From NCBI GenBank assembly GCA_038227045.1, contig JBBRQD010000001.1, positions 1 to 64,000 of the forward strand: a stretch of 64,000 nt of DNA, in the 5' to 3' direction. The DNA comes from JANXLS01 sp038227045 (GTDB lineage: Bacteria; Planctomycetota; SZUA-567; H5-PLA8). This document shows, in pieces, positions 9,374-17,954 of this stretch; position 1 is the first letter of the stretch, and the number at the start of each line of letters is the position of its first letter. A program made the position numbers and the translations under genes. The notes beneath the pieces are model-generated. The model saw only the letters and a list, made by a program, of their open reading frames with translations, did not search any database and was not told where the DNA came from.

Positions 9374-9946
9374 ATGTCCGCTTCACGCAAGATTCTGATT
9401 CTCACCGGCGACTGCGCCGAATCGTTGGAAGTGATGTATCCACTGCAGCGCCTGATCGAGGCCGGATTTAACGCCGTGGTTGCGTCGCCCAATGGCAAAG
9501 TCATCCGCAGCGTGGTGCACGATTTCGAACCGGAGTTCGAGACCTACACCGAAAAACCCGGCTACCGCATTCCGGCGAATTTGTCGTATGCGCAGATCGT
9601 TCCAGAAGAATACGCCGGGTTGGTCATTCCCGGCGGGCGCGCGCCGGAGTACATTCGAAACGAACCGCACGCCGTCAAAATCGTCAATCACTTCTTCGAT
9701 GCGAAAAAACCGATCGCGGCGATCTGCCACGCGGCGCAGATACTCGTCGCCTGCGACAAGTGCAAAGGGCGGACGATGTCGGCGTATCCTGCCTTGAAGC
9801 CGGACGTCGAACGCGCCGGTGGAACGTATAAAGCGTCGACGAATTTCGACGTAGCCGAGGCGGTGGTCGACGGCAATCTCGTCTCCGCACGCGCCTGGCC
9901 CGATCATCCCGCGCTGATGCGCGAGTTCTTAAAACTGCTGAATTAG
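9374..9946 (+). CDS. DJ-1/PfpI family protein
   Basis: A 190-aa protein of the DJ-1/PfpI (class I glutamine amidotransferase-like) superfamily. The nucleophile elbow is visible as AAICHAAQIL, with Cys at about residue 116 in the pattern A.CH..Q.L. The glutamate motif of the family lies near GLVIPGGRAPEYIR, which matches the PfpI/YhbO pattern. Members act as glyoxalase/deglycase or peptidase-like stress proteins. The exact activity here is not determined. It is full length, and AGGAG lies at 9361-9365 before the ATG. It is probably transcribed separately from the lactonase, since repeat locus B lies between them. Confidence 0.88.
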   Translation: MSASRKILILTGDCAESLEVMYPLQRLIEAGFNAVVASPNGKVIRSVVHDFEPEFETYTEKPGYRIPANLSYAQIVPEEYAGLVIPGGRAPEYIRNEPHAVKIVNHFFDAKKPIAAICHAAQILVACDKCKGRTMSAYPALKPDVERAGGTYKASTNFDVAEAVVDGNLVSARAWPDHPALMREFLKLLN

Positions 9947-10022
9947 CGTTTAGCTTTTAGCGATTAGCTATTAGCTTTTAGCAGTTAGCAATGAGCTTTT
10001 GCTAACCGCTAAAAGCTAATAG
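9947..10022. repeat. Heptamer-repeat hairpin, locus C
   Basis: Consecutive 7-base units read GTTTAGC TTTTAGC GATTAGC and on to TATTAGC TTTTAGC AGTTAGC. The segment 9968-9990 pairs with 10000-10022 as a 23-bp stem with one mismatch and a 9-base loop. It sits between two convergent genes, so it may also serve as a bidirectional transcription stop. Confidence 0.8.
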
Positions 10023-10034
10023 TTAAATGCTTCT

Positions 10035-10229
10035 TTAGAACCATTTGCCCGTATGATTAAAGACGTAATACGAAAGCAACAGAAAGCCCACGATGATACC
10101 ACCCAGAAACAAGAGGCCTTTGATCATCGGCCACATCTTGTGCATATCACGATCATCGAATGAGATGTTTCTGTCGATCAAGTCCGAATCGTTGTTATTC
10201 GAATTGGGATCCTGTTTGCCTTTGGGCAT
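10035..10229 (-). CDS. Small single-TM membrane protein
   Basis: A 64-aa protein with a polar, Asn/Asp/Lys-rich N-terminus (PKGKQDPNSNNNDSD), one transmembrane helix (about residues 37-57, GLLFLGGIIVGFLLLSYYVF) and a short tail. The reading frame is open further upstream, but ATG 10229 has GGAAG 7 bases before it, and the extra upstream residues look non-coding. No family is recognised. Confidence 0.6.
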   Translation of the reverse strand: MPKGKQDPNSNNNDSDLIDRNISFDDRDMHKMWPMIKGLLFLGGIIVGFLLLSYYVFNHTGKWF

Positions 10230-10472
10230 GTGTAATCTTCCTTTATGAACGAAACACGGAATCAACCGAAAATCGGGAGCGCAAAGAAGCACGCATCTGC
10301 ATCCTATCACCTGTCTCGTCACTTTACGTTAAAAAGCCATTTCAAAATTACGATATGAAATTCGGCGTTGCCAAAGTAGAGCCGAAATCCCATTTTTTTA
10401 TTTGCCTTAACAAGTCCTTGATGCAATGCTGGAAAAGCCAGTCCATGCACGGTCGGTCCGAGGACCCGTCTT

Positions 10473-13379
10473 ATGCTTTCGATTCGTCGTTTCACTCTGC
10501 TTCTCGTCATCTTTTCGAGCGTCCTGTTTCTTGCGCGTGCCGGCGAAAGCTCCGGGGACGCTGTTAAATGGGGCCGTGAAAATATCAACGCCGGCAAGTA
10601 TGCCGAGGCCATCGAACTTCTGACAAAAGAATTGGGCGAAATAAAAGAGCCGGGCGCGCAAAAGCGCGAGATTGCCTTTGCGCTCGTCGATGCGCTCCGC
10701 ATCGTCGGTAAATTGAAAGAAGCCCGCGAAGTCTGCGAAAAACTTCTCGCCGAAGATCCGCGCGCCAAGGACGATCCCAAGAAAATCGCCGATGCTGACA
10801 CGATCATGCTGCTGGCCGAAATCGATCTCGACACCGGACGCTACACGGAATCGCGCGCGGCGTTCGACAAGATCATCGCCGAGCAGCCCGATAACCAGCG
10901 CGCCTGGGCGCTGCGGACGCTCGTCCTGCGCGAACTCGGTGATGCGAAGACCTTGAAAGCGACCTCCGATCATTTCTTCGAACTGAATCAGAAAAACACC
11001 GACTACTTCAGTTCCGACAAAGTCAAAGATCCACGCGAACTCGCCTACATGGGCTTGGGCTTTCAAGACGAGAATCTCAAGAGCGCATTCGAAGAAGGTT
11101 TCATTGTCGCCGAGGAACTCACCGCCAAACGCGGACTGGTTCAGCCTGAAATCTGGCTCTGGTCCGCTCGCGTCGCGCAACAGGCCTACGATTTCGGCAA
11201 GGCCGAACAGCGCTTCGACATCCTATGCAAAATGTGCCCGAAACTCCCCGATCCCATCGTCGGCCATGCCGAAGTCGTCTACCATTCCATGCACAAACTT
11301 GACGATGTCGAAAAAGCGCTGAAAGCGGCGCTCGAAGTCAATCCGCATCATATCGGCGCGTTGCTACTGATGGCCCAGGTCGATTTGGAAGAGGACCGGT
11401 TCGCCGACGTCAAGAAGCACATCGACGCCGCGCTGGAAGTCAATCCCAATCACGCGCGCGGCCTGGCCATGCTGGCACTGTATTTCATCGAGATGAACCA
11501 GACCGCCAAATACGCGGAAGTCGAAGCGCGAGCGAAAGCGATCAAGCCCGTCTGCCCCGATTTCTACTGCGACATTGGCGAAATGATGGAGAACAAACGC
11601 GGCTTCAACACCGCTGCCGGATACTACAAAAAAGCCATTGAACTGGCCCCCGACTATTGGCGCGGTTATTACGGCCTGGGCATGAACACCTCGCGCCAGG
11701 GCGCATTCGGCGAAGAACCAGGCAAGGAAATGCTGCTCAAGGCATTCAAGAAAAACAAGTTCAACGTCTGGGCGCTGAACATGATCAAGTCGCTCGACCG
11801 CATGATTGGCGACAAAGAGCAGGACGTGAAACCGGTTTACTCCGAATCCAAGACCAAGCATTTCACGCTCAAGTTTTTCGGCAAAGAAGCCAACATCGTC
11901 CGCCCCTATCTGGAAGAATGGGCCGAGAGCGCCTATGAATCGCAGGCGAAGAAATTCGGAGGTTACGAACCTGAAGGGCCGCTGACCATCGAGCTTTGCT
12001 ACAACTTTCAGGACCAGGCCGCGCGCACCGTCGGCTTGCCGAACCTCGGCGCGCTGGGCGTCTGTTTTGGAAAACTCTGCACCGTCGTCTCGCCGCGCGA
12101 AGGCGGAAAGGATCATCCGCCCTTCAATTGGCGCAAAGTTCTCGAACACGAATTCGGCCACGTGATGGTCCTGCAAATGTCCGATTTCCGTGTTCCGCGT
12201 TGGTACACCGAAGCCTTCTCGACGTACCTCGAAGACGACAGCCGCCTGCAATCCGACCGCATGATGATCGACGCCATCGCGCGCAAGGAAATCAAAGACA
12301 TCGACAAGATGAACGAATACTTCCGCGGCAACATGCTGATGGCTTATGTCCACGGCCGCTACGTGATTGAATACATCGACAAGAAATACGGCTTCGATGC
12401 CCACATCAAGGCGATCAAGCTGTTCAAGACCGGCAAGAAACTCGATGAAGCGCTGACGGAAGCGACCGGCGCGAGCCTCGAAGAACTCAACAAGGGACAG
12501 CACGAATTCGTATTGCAGTCGTTCAAAGACGTGCGCCTGCGCCCCTCGTTCAACAAAGCCGACGAGCTCAAACAGGAACTGGCCGCGAAATCGGAGAGCG
12601 CCACCGCGCAGGAGATCGTCAATTTCGCGATCTCGAATTTGGCCATGAGGAAATACGCCGAGGCCGCATCGCTCGCAAACAAAGCGCTCGAAAAAGACGC
12701 GCAATGCGTCGACGCGCTCAACGTCCTGGGCACGATCGCTTACGAGAAAAAGGATTACGAAGCGGCCAAACAGCAGTTTCAAAAATCGACTGTCATCGAT
12801 CCCAACAAATCCTTCAACGCATGGCACAAACTCGGCGTGATCTATAAGAAGGAGGGCAAGACGACCAAGGCCATCGCCGCGTTCGAAGCCGCGCGCAAGA
12901 GCTATCCGCGCTACACCGGCCCAGACAATCCGCATCACGAATTGCCCGAGTTGTACGCCGATCTCGAACCACCGCAATTGGACAAGGCGCTGCAAGTCTG
13001 GCGCGACGGAGTGAAGATCAACACCGAGGACAAAGAAGCCGCGCTGGAAGGCATGAAGCTCGCGGTAAAAATGAAAGATGCCAAAGCCGTCATCGAATTC
13101 GCCAACGCGCACATCGAAATCGATCCGTACGTGCTGGACGTTCACAAAATGGCCGGAAAAGCTTATGAAGAATTGAAAGATTACCCGCACGCGGCGCGCG
13201 AATACGGAGTCGCCGGCGCCATCGACGCGCAAGACGTCGAAAACTGGGTCAGCGTCGCGCGCATGTATAAAGCCGCGGGCAAAAACCAGGAAGCGCTGGA
13301 GGCCGCGAAGAAGGCTTATGACATCGACAACACGAACAAAGACGCGAAAGAGATGGTGAAGGAATTGGAAGGCAAATAG
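10473..13379 (+). CDS. Exported TPR protein with gluzincin (peptidase MA-like) metalloprotease domain
   Basis: A 968-aa protein with a signal peptide (residues 1-23, ending ARA-GE). TPR units cover residues 27-420. A metalloprotease domain follows (about 455-680), with zinc motif LEHEFGH (H559, E560, H563) and third ligand E580 in WYTEAFSTYLED, typical of peptidase MA-type gluzincins. A second TPR array spans 705-965. All catalytic residues expected for an active zinc peptidase are present. TPR-flanked MA peptidases are common in PVC and delta-proteobacterial envelopes, but substrates are unknown. ATG 10473 has AGGAC 7 bases upstream. The next gene begins 6 bases after the stop, so the two are probably cotranscribed. 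Confidence 0.88.
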   Translation: MLSIRRFTLLLVIFSSVLFLARAGESSGDAVKWGRENINAGKYAEAIELLTKELGEIKEPGAQKREIAFALVDALRIVGKLKEAREVCEKLLAEDPRAKDDPKKIADADTIMLLAEIDLDTGRYTESRAAFDKIIAEQPDNQRAWALRTLVLRELGDAKTLKATSDHFFELNQKNTDYFSSDKVKDPRELAYMGLGFQDENLKSAFEEGFIVAEELTAKRGLVQPEIWLWSARVAQQAYDFGKAEQRFDILCKMCPKLPDPIVGHAEVVYHSMHKLDDVEKALKAALEVNPHHIGALLLMAQVDLEEDRFADVKKHIDAALEVNPNHARGLAMLALYFIEMNQTAKYAEVEARAKAIKPVCPDFYCDIGEMMENKRGFNTAAGYYKKAIELAPDYWRGYYGLGMNTSRQGAFGEEPGKEMLLKAFKKNKFNVWALNMIKSLDRMIGDKEQDVKPVYSESKTKHFTLKFFGKEANIVRPYLEEWAESAYESQAKKFGGYEPEGPLTIELCYNFQDQAARTVGLPNLGALGVCFGKLCTVVSPREGGKDHPPFNWRKVLEHEFGHVMVLQMSDFRVPRWYTEAFSTYLEDDSRLQSDRMMIDAIARKEIKDIDKMNEYFRGNMLMAYVHGRYVIEYIDKKYGFDAHIKAIKLFKTGKKLDEALTEATGASLEELNKGQHEFVLQSFKDVRLRPSFNKADELKQELAAKSESATAQEIVNFAISNLAMRKYAEAASLANKALEKDAQCVDALNVLGTIAYEKKDYEAAKQQFQKSTVIDPNKSFNAWHKLGVIYKKEGKTTKAIAAFEAARKSYPRYTGPDNPHHELPELYADLEPPQLDKALQVWRDGVKINTEDKEAALEGMKLAVKMKDAKAVIEFANAHIEIDPYVLDVHKMAGKAYEELKDYPHAAREYGVAGAIDAQDVENWVSVARMYKAAGKNQEALEAAKKAYDIDNTNKDAKEMVKELEGK

Positions 13380-13385
13380 AGCGAT

Positions 13386-14276
13386 TTGCAAGCGAGCGTT
13401 GCATTGGACACACGCAAACTAGTGAATGATAAAATTCCAATCGGGGCGCTCGTCTGCCCCGACTGCCGCGTTCCATTGGCCCGCGATGCAACCGGCCTGC
13501 AATGCCCCAATTGCGCGGCCCAGTTTCCCAGCGTTTCGAACATTCCCAAACTTTACCCGCCCAGCCGCGCTGTGCAGATCGAGAATGAACTCAATGCGTT
13601 TCGCGCGCCGAATTCAAGCGTCCGCGACAACGCGTTTTTTCGCGCGTTGATTCCGCCCAATCCAATCTGCGATCCTGGACTTCGGAAACGCGAGATGCGC
13701 ATCCGTGAAAAAATGGCGCGAGGGCTGGTGCTCAATCTCGGATCGAAGAATGCCCGCTGGGGCGAACACGTGGTCAATGTTGATATCGCCGCGCCAAAAA
13801 CCGGGGGAGTCGACTTGCTCGCCGACATCGGCGCGCTGCCGTTCGCGAACGCGTCGGTCGATGGCGTGATCTGTACTTATGTTCTCGAACATGTCGCCGA
13901 CGCTCAAGCCTGTATGGCCGAAATCGGGCGAGTCGTCAAGCCCGGCGGACATGTCTACGTCGCTATACCGTTTCTATTTCCAACACACCCTGATCCCCTG
14001 GACCGCTGGCGTTGGACGCTCGACGGCCTGCGTCATTCCATGCGCGCATTCGAAGAATGCGAAGCCGGCTGCAGCGGGGGCCCCTTCTCCGCTTATGTCT
14101 CAATCGTCCCCACGCTGACGGCCTCGCTTTTCTCGAATTTCCATCTGTTCAACGCCATTCGTTTCGCGCTGGGATGGTCGCTGTGGCCCTTAAAATTTCT
14201 CGACTATCTCGCTCATGGATCAAAGAACGAACATACGGCGGCCGCAAATTTTTATTTTTTAGGCAAGAAGAAATAG
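13386..14276 (+). CDS. Zinc-ribbon plus class I methyltransferase
   Basis: A protein of about 296 aa. Two CxxC pairs (CPDC, CPNC) within the first 42 residues form a Trm112-like zinc ribbon. A SAM-dependent methyltransferase domain of the Methyltransf_11 type follows, with NLGSKNARWGEHVVNVDI around motif I, then VICTYVLEHV and VVKPGGHVYVAIPF. The segment DPLDRWRWTLDGL resembles methyltransferases in cell-surface polysaccharide clusters. The following gene is a WecA/TagO-like transferase in the same direction, which supports a role in glycan or lipid-linked saccharide modification. No ATG fits. TTG 13386 gives the longest form, and later TTG or GTG codons are possible. Confidence 0.75.
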   Translation: MQASVALDTRKLVNDKIPIGALVCPDCRVPLARDATGLQCPNCAAQFPSVSNIPKLYPPSRAVQIENELNAFRAPNSSVRDNAFFRALIPPNPICDPGLRKREMRIREKMARGLVLNLGSKNARWGEHVVNVDIAAPKTGGVDLLADIGALPFANASVDGVICTYVLEHVADAQACMAEIGRVVKPGGHVYVAIPFLFPTHPDPLDRWRWTLDGLRHSMRAFEECEAGCSGGPFSAYVSIVPTLTASLFSNFHLFNAIRFALGWSLWPLKFLDYLAHGSKNEHTAAANFYFLGKKK

Positions 14277-14345
14277 CCTCTTGCGCGTAGTGTTTTCAAC
14301 CGCGTGAAAGTTTAAGCGCGAGAGACGCAGAGGAAAGACACCTCC

Positions 14346-15422
14346 TTGGAATTAACATTTTTCGCAATCGCCGCCACCGCAATGGCGCTCTCCCTGGCGT
14401 TGACGCCGCTGATTCGTCGCTGCGCCATTGCGTTGAACTTCGTCGACAAACCCGGCGAACGAAAAATTCACGCGCGCGAAATCGCATACGGCGGCGGCAT
14501 TGCGGTCGCGCTGGCGCTGACCGCCACGCTCGGCGGAATAGGGTACGCGGCGCAGCGCTGGCCGCACTTCCTGCCCGACACCGACGCGCCGAAATACGGC
14601 ACGCACATCTACATCTACGTCGCGGCCGGTGCGCTCGCGACGCTGCTCCTGGGCCTGATCGACGACAAATATAAACTCTCCGCGGGAATCAAACTGCTCG
14701 CGCAACTGCTCATCGCCATCGGAACCGTTTCCGGCGGCATGTGCATCACGGCCTTCATCGGCGACAATTGGTTCATGAAATGCGTGACTGTGCTTTGGAT
14801 CGCGCTGATCACCAACAGCTTCAATCTGCTTGATAACATGGACGGCTTGTGTTCCGGCACAGTTGCAATTTCGTCGGCGATGCTGGCGCTGGTCGCGGCG
14901 GAAAGCGGACAATGGACCGACGCGGCAACATTAACCGCGTTATGCGGAGCCAGCGCCGGATTCTTCTATTTCAATCGTTCACCGGCATCGATTTTCCTGG
15001 GCGACGCCGGGTCGCTGTTCTGCGGCTACGTCATGGCCTGTTTCACCGTGCTGGTGACCTACTACCGCGAAACCGGCCCGTCGCATCTGGCGATCGGCGT
15101 GCCGCTGCTGGTCCTGGCGATTCCGCTTTACGACACGGGTTCGGTGATTCTGATTCGTCTGCAAGAAGGCCGCCCGGTCATGAAAGGCGATACCTCGCAT
15201 TTTTCCCACCGGCTCGTCGATCTCGGAATGACACGTCCGCAGGCAGTCGGGACCATTCATCTCGCCTGCCTGGCCATCGGATTTTCAGCCACGGTTCTCG
15301 GAAAACTCTCCGAGGCAAATGGAATGCTGGTAATCGTGCAAGCCCTGATCGTGCTGACCATCATCGCATTATTGGAACGAGCGGGGTTGAAAAAATCGCG
15401 GGAACGCGGCAATAATAAATAG
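14346..15422 (+). CDS. WecA/TagO/MraY-family polyprenyl-phosphate HexNAc-1-P transferase
   Basis: A 358-aa integral membrane protein with about 10 helices. It has the family's signatures: a conserved DD in GLIDDKYKL, NSFNLLDNMDGL (the Mg-binding N..DN.DGL motif), FLGDAGS, and a basic C-terminal loop containing DTSHFSHRLVDLG. The HxxHRL-like motif groups it with WecA/TagO enzymes rather than MraY. These enzymes move a HexNAc-1-phosphate from a UDP-sugar to undecaprenyl phosphate, starting O-antigen, teichoic-acid-like or exopolysaccharide chains. The start is TTG, with a weak ribosome site. It probably works with the methyltransferase upstream. The exact sugar is not determined. Confidence 0.88.
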   Translation: MELTFFAIAATAMALSLALTPLIRRCAIALNFVDKPGERKIHAREIAYGGGIAVALALTATLGGIGYAAQRWPHFLPDTDAPKYGTHIYIYVAAGALATLLLGLIDDKYKLSAGIKLLAQLLIAIGTVSGGMCITAFIGDNWFMKCVTVLWIALITNSFNLLDNMDGLCSGTVAISSAMLALVAAESGQWTDAATLTALCGASAGFFYFNRSPASIFLGDAGSLFCGYVMACFTVLVTYYRETGPSHLAIGVPLLVLAIPLYDTGSVILIRLQEGRPVMKGDTSHFSHRLVDLGMTRPQAVGTIHLACLAIGFSATVLGKLSEANGMLVIVQALIVLTIIALLERAGLKKSRERGNNK

Positions 15423-15474
15423 CCGAATCCAACTTCAATCCGCAGTGCTCGGCCACTCATCCAAGGGATTACTT

Positions 15475-16122
15475 TTAGTCCTTCTTAAGCCAGTCGGCGA
15501 AGACTTCGCGAATCTTCCGGACTTTGGGCAGTGAACATTGGCGGACGTAGCCTTGATCGGGATTGAGTTCCACGAAGTTCTGATGGTAATCTTCCGCGGG
15601 GAAGAATTCGGTCAACGGTTCAAGGGTCGTGACAATCGGCGCGGAGAATGATTTCGCGGCGTCGAGCTGCTTGATATAAGCTTCGGCAACCTTTTTTTCT
15701 TCGTCGCTGCTGTAAAAAATGGCCGAACGATATTGCCTGCCTCGGTCGTTGCCTTGCCGGTCTTTTGTCGTCGGATCGTGCGCGACAAAGAAAATTTGCA
15801 GAAGCTGCCCGTAACTGATCTGCGACGGATCGTAGACGAATTTGATGGCCTCGGCATGGTTGGTGGTGCCGGAGCAGACGGTCTTGTAGTCCGCCTTTTC
15901 TTTCGTATCGCCCGCGTAGCCGCTGGTGACGGATTTGACTCCCTTTATTTGTCTGTAAACGGCTTCGGTGCACCAGAAGCATCCCCCGGCAAACACGGCG
16001 CTGCGCGTTTCCCCGGCCTTGGCGGCAGGCAGATCTTTTTCAGGTTTGGGCGGGCGTTCGGCGGCGCTGAGGAATGACATGAGCAAGGCTCCCAAAGAGA
16101 GAAACAAGTGAATGGATTTCAT
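15475..16122 (-). CDS. msrA: Peptide methionine sulfoxide reductase MsrA, exported
   Basis: MsrA reduces methionine-S-sulfoxide in proteins. The catalytic motif GCFWCTEA is present (nucleophile C48), followed by GYAGD, the conserved HAE, the FF..HDPTT...QGND.G.QYRS block, and C-terminal EDYHQNF. A cleavable signal peptide (residues 1-21) precedes the catalytic domain, so it repairs proteins outside the cytoplasm. A resolving cysteine near the C-terminus is seen in VRQCSLPKV. ATG 16122 puts the signal peptide at the N-terminus; an upstream extension is possible but unlikely. No msrB is next to it. Confidence 0.95.
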   Translation of the reverse strand: MKSIHLFLSLGALLMSFLSAAERPPKPEKDLPAAKAGETRSAVFAGGCFWCTEAVYRQIKGVKSVTSGYAGDTKEKADYKTVCSGTTNHAEAIKFVYDPSQISYGQLLQIFFVAHDPTTKDRQGNDRGRQYRSAIFYSSDEEKKVAEAYIKQLDAAKSFSAPIVTTLEPLTEFFPAEDYHQNFVELNPDQGYVRQCSLPKVRKIREVFADWLKKD

Positions 16123-16226
16123 TATGGGCTCTTTTCCGCGGTATATAAAAGGATTACCGGACGCAATCGTCACGAAATTAGACATCCAAAACTAACGCGC
16201 GCTTCAAACAGTTTCAAGGTTCGAAA

Positions 16227-17315
16227 TCACTTCTTCAGCGACGCCTTCCACTCCTCGCCGAGTTCCGGAAGCGTCTTCTTCGTCAGTTCTTTGAAGGTCT
16301 CTTCCGTGTATTTGCCTTCGCGCATGAGCTTGTTCAGCGTGTTGACGATCGTCACATCGTACTCGTCCATGAGGAACGCGAGGAAGCGCGCGGTAATCTG
16401 GTAGCTGCCATCGTACTTCGCCTGCTCCGGCGTCAGCTGACGGGGCTTCTTCGGCTCCCATCGATAGTTGCGAATGTAATCGGCGAGCCCCTCGACAAGC
16501 CAGCCGGGATTGTTGCGGCTGCGGTACGACTGAACGACGTGAACCATTTCATGAACCATCGCGCCGAAATCGTTGGCGTGCTCCTTGAAGTATTTTGTCG
16601 CCCCAACGATGTTTGCGCTGTTGTACGTCACCGCCACACCTTTGTAATCGTTTTTCATCGCCATCGGGACTACGGTCCGCGGAGTGAATCCGTCGCTTTT
16701 AAGCTCCTCGCAAATCATCTGATACGCATGCTCGTTGATGCGCGCGGATTTGTCGGCCCATTCTTTCATCTCCGGCGCATCCTTCACATCGACGACGACC
16801 TCGACCGGATATTTGAAGATCGCAACGGGCGGATCGGATTCGATGCTGAATTCGCGCACGGCGAGCGGGTGTTTCAAATCGTCGGCCGGCTTGATGCGGA
16901 CAGCCAAAAGCTTGCGGCCTTTGACGTCGGCTTTGACGGCGCCGTCGACGAATTTCGCAAACGATTCAAAGGTCTTGCCGTCTTCGGAGACTTCCAGCGA
17001 TCCTGCGTCAAGCGCATCGCCGCCCTTGACGCGGCCGGTCAGAATTCCGATGGCATTCACCGCGACAGGCTTATCGAAGACCAATGTAAAATGGTCGCCG
17101 GCACCCGCGTCGTTCGACGATAGGAAATAGCTGTTGGGATCGCCGTCAAACGCGAACATGCGGATTTGCGGCAAGGCCGTCGAGAGCGTCGTTTCCACGG
17201 TCGCTTCAACTCGGGTTGCGGACCTGGGAGCATCGTCCTTGTGCTCGCCGGCGCTGGCGCATGTGGCGATGCTTGCTAAAAGGAGTGTTGCGAATCGTTG
17301 AAAATATATTGGCAT
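16227..17315 (-). CDS. Secreted basic-secretory-protein (BSP) family peptidase with discoidin-like N-domain
   Basis: A 362-aa exported protein with a signal peptide ending at about ASA-GE (residue 22). Residues 35-170 look like an F5/8-type (discoidin) beta-sandwich (FDGDPNSYFLSSNDAGAGDH...LTGR). Residues 175-355 match the plant basic secretory protein family, with metal motif VHEMVHVVQ (H255, E256, H259) and E275 in WLVEGLADYIR. This indicates a zinc peptidase-like active site. The discoidin-like part may attach it to glycans or the cell surface. ATG 17315 has GGAAG 5 bases upstream. The substrate is unknown. Confidence 0.85.
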   Translation of the reverse strand: MPIYFQRFATLLLASIATCASAGEHKDDAPRSATRVEATVETTLSTALPQIRMFAFDGDPNSYFLSSNDAGAGDHFTLVFDKPVAVNAIGILTGRVKGGDALDAGSLEVSEDGKTFESFAKFVDGAVKADVKGRKLLAVRIKPADDLKHPLAVREFSIESDPPVAIFKYPVEVVVDVKDAPEMKEWADKSARINEHAYQMICEELKSDGFTPRTVVPMAMKNDYKGVAVTYNSANIVGATKYFKEHANDFGAMVHEMVHVVQSYRSRNNPGWLVEGLADYIRNYRWEPKKPRQLTPEQAKYDGSYQITARFLAFLMDEYDVTIVNTLNKLMREGKYTEETFKELTKKTLPELGEEWKASLKK

Positions 17316-17376
17316 GCGGGCTTCCAAAAAAGATGAGTGGCGCACTGCATAATAATGTGACGCATCTGCCGCGATT

Positions 17377-17904
17377 TTAGTGCGGGTCTGGGTCGCTCTT
17401 CGCCAGAAACTCTAGCATTCCGGGAGCCGTCAGGCGATACAAAAACCAATCCGACATGCGCTTCGCGCCAAGCTTGCATTCGTACACGTCCTGGGCTTTC
17501 GTGTTCCAATCGAGGCAGGTCCATTCCATCCGCCCGCATCCACGCTCTTGCGCCATGGCCACGCAGTGCCGCAGAAACGCCGAACCGATCCCGCGTCCAC
17601 GAAATTCACTCAGCACGAAAACGTCTTCGAGATACAGCGTCGGCCGCGCGAGAAAAGTCGAGTATGTCTCAAACAAGATGGCGTAGCCCACCGGCTCAGT
17701 TTGCTCCGGCACAATAGCCAGCCACGATTCGAAGCGACGCGTCGGACCGAAACCGTCCGCAATCAAGCGCGCCTGAGCTTCCGCATCCGGCGGCGCAAGA
17801 CGCTCAAAATCGGCAAGCGCGCAAACGAGCCGGATCAGAGACGCGGCATCCGCCGGCTCGGCGCGGCGGATCGTGAAGGGAAATTGCGGCGCTTGATCTA
17901 ACAT
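17377..17904 (-). CDS. GNAT N-acetyltransferase, diamine-acetyltransferase-like
   Basis: A 175-aa GNAT-fold acetyltransferase. The acetyl-CoA pyrophosphate loop is RGRGIG, following LYLEDVFVLSEF, with C-terminal motif RMEWTCLDWNTKAQDVYECKL. This arrangement (LEDVFV...RG.GIG...W.VL.WN..A..FY...GA) is that of the spermidine/spermine N1-acetyltransferase (SSAT)-like subgroup, so a polyamine or similar amine is the likely substrate. That assignment is by family only. It precedes the PfkB-type kinase gene's 3' end by 50 bases on the same strand and could be the last gene of that transcript. Confidence 0.85.
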   Translation of the reverse strand: MLDQAPQFPFTIRRAEPADAASLIRLVCALADFERLAPPDAEAQARLIADGFGPTRRFESWLAIVPEQTEPVGYAILFETYSTFLARPTLYLEDVFVLSEFRGRGIGSAFLRHCVAMAQERGCGRMEWTCLDWNTKAQDVYECKLGAKRMSDWFLYRLTAPGMLEFLAKSDPDPH

Positions 17905-17954
17905 TTTTTATTCGTCGTCCATTGCGAACCTCTGCGCACTCCGCGGTGAGAAAA

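Noticed and set aside
7990..10022. Possible CRISPR arrays from the tandem repeats
   Set aside because: The units are 7 bases with no spacers, and no cas genes are present.
11364..13391. A 675-codon open frame on the reverse strand opposite the TPR-peptidase gene
   Set aside because: It has no ribosome site or recognisable motif; the forward gene has full TPR and HEFGH motifs. High-GC third positions keep the opposite strand open by chance.
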